A stretch of DNA of 5,275 bases from Spirochaetes bacterium RBG_16_67_19. Lineage in GTDB: Bacteria > Spirochaetota > Spirochaetia > SZUA-6 > DRHE01. The position numbers and the translations under genes are program-made. The stretch spans positions 1,081-6,355 of the forward strand of contig MIBK01000195.1 of the NCBI GenBank assembly GCA_001829505.1, read 5' to 3'. Positions 5,150 to 5,275 of the stretch are shown here, in pieces. A model generated the notes under the pieces. The model made no database searches and was not told the origin of the DNA. It saw only the letters and a program-made list of their open reading frames with translations. Every line of letters begins with the position of its first letter. Positions within the stretch are counted from its first letter, which is position 1.

Positions 5150-5275
5150 GGCGTACCGCTACCGCTGTGATTCCTGCAGCCTGGAGTTCAAGACCTCCGG
5201 GCCGTGGCCGTTCTTCCGCGACGAGCAGGGACGGGTGTTGATATCCAAAGAGGCTCACCGCAAGGGGGTCCGCGG
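5142..5275 (+). CDS. Probable zinc-ribbon protein, 3'-truncated, function unknown
   Basis: The first 44 codons of a gene that runs off the right edge. The frame is closed by TGA at 5100-5102 and offers no ATG or GTG before TTG 5142, which has GGGGG (5129-5133) 8 bases upstream; this makes TTG the best start (a CTG at 5115 is a poorer option). The product begins MSSAYRYRCDSCSLEFKTSG and continues with PWPFFRDEQGRVLISKEAHRKG. The C9-x-x-C12 pair in a YRYRC-DSC-SLEF setting resembles the first half of a small zinc ribbon; a second CxxC would be expected beyond the window. No function is assigned. The preceding sigma-54 promoter and TTGTA sites suggest tightly controlled, signal-dependent expression. 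Confidence 0.6.
   Translation, partial: MSSAYRYRCDSCSLEFKTSGPWPFFRDEQGRVLISKEAHRKGVR

Overview
This is a GC-rich bacterial chromosomal segment with strongly G/C-ending codons in its first four genes. It holds the 3' part of a carbohydrate-type ABC transporter operon, a uroporphyrinogen-decarboxylase-like (UroD/MtaA superfamily) gene, a convergent NYN-domain nuclease gene, and a divergent, truncated gene encoding a probable zinc-ribbon protein. The substrate-binding protein has a classical Sec signal ending LPLFA|Q and no lipobox, which suggests a diderm host. That style of signal and this kind of transporter plus UroD-like neighbourhood would fit a GC-rich spirochaete, but no rRNA or marker gene is present, so the taxon is only a guess.

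Bases 1-2604, plus strand: the C-terminal half of one permease, a second permease overlapping it by one base (TAATG), and a periplasmic binding protein. The order permease-permease-binding protein is that of lsrACDB, and the binding protein aligns by eye with LsrB/RhaS. Two AI-2-contacting positions are kept and the others are not, so the ligand is probably a sugar or related compound rather than AI-2. The ATPase is presumably just upstream of the window. A strong intrinsic terminator (2623-2657) closes the transporter unit.

Bases 2669-3826, plus strand: a UroD/MtaA-like protein whose Shine-Dalgarno sits directly behind that terminator. It is probably expressed by read-through, at a lower level than the binding protein, and may act on the imported compound. 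It lacks the N-terminal signature of genuine haem-pathway UroD.

Bases 3827-4033: non-coding gap between convergent genes, holding several inverted repeats. Bases 4034-4669, minus strand: a stand-alone NYN/PIN-like ribonuclease. It has a recognisable sigma-70 promoter (4753-4781) and, between promoter and start codon, a UUCG-capped hairpin followed by a U-run that looks like a leader terminator (attenuator).

Bases 4782-5141: divergent intergenic region. It contains a near-consensus sigma-54 promoter (5104-5119) in front of the truncated rightmost gene. About 175 bp upstream is a perfect 16-bp palindrome with additional TTGTA half-sites, a layout typical of an enhancer-binding-protein site. 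One related half-site lies just upstream of the NYN promoter. The most interesting parts of the window are this regulatory region, the attenuator-like NYN leader, and a sharply delimited codon-usage patch inside the binding-protein gene. No CRISPR array, tRNA, rRNA or insertion sequence was seen.
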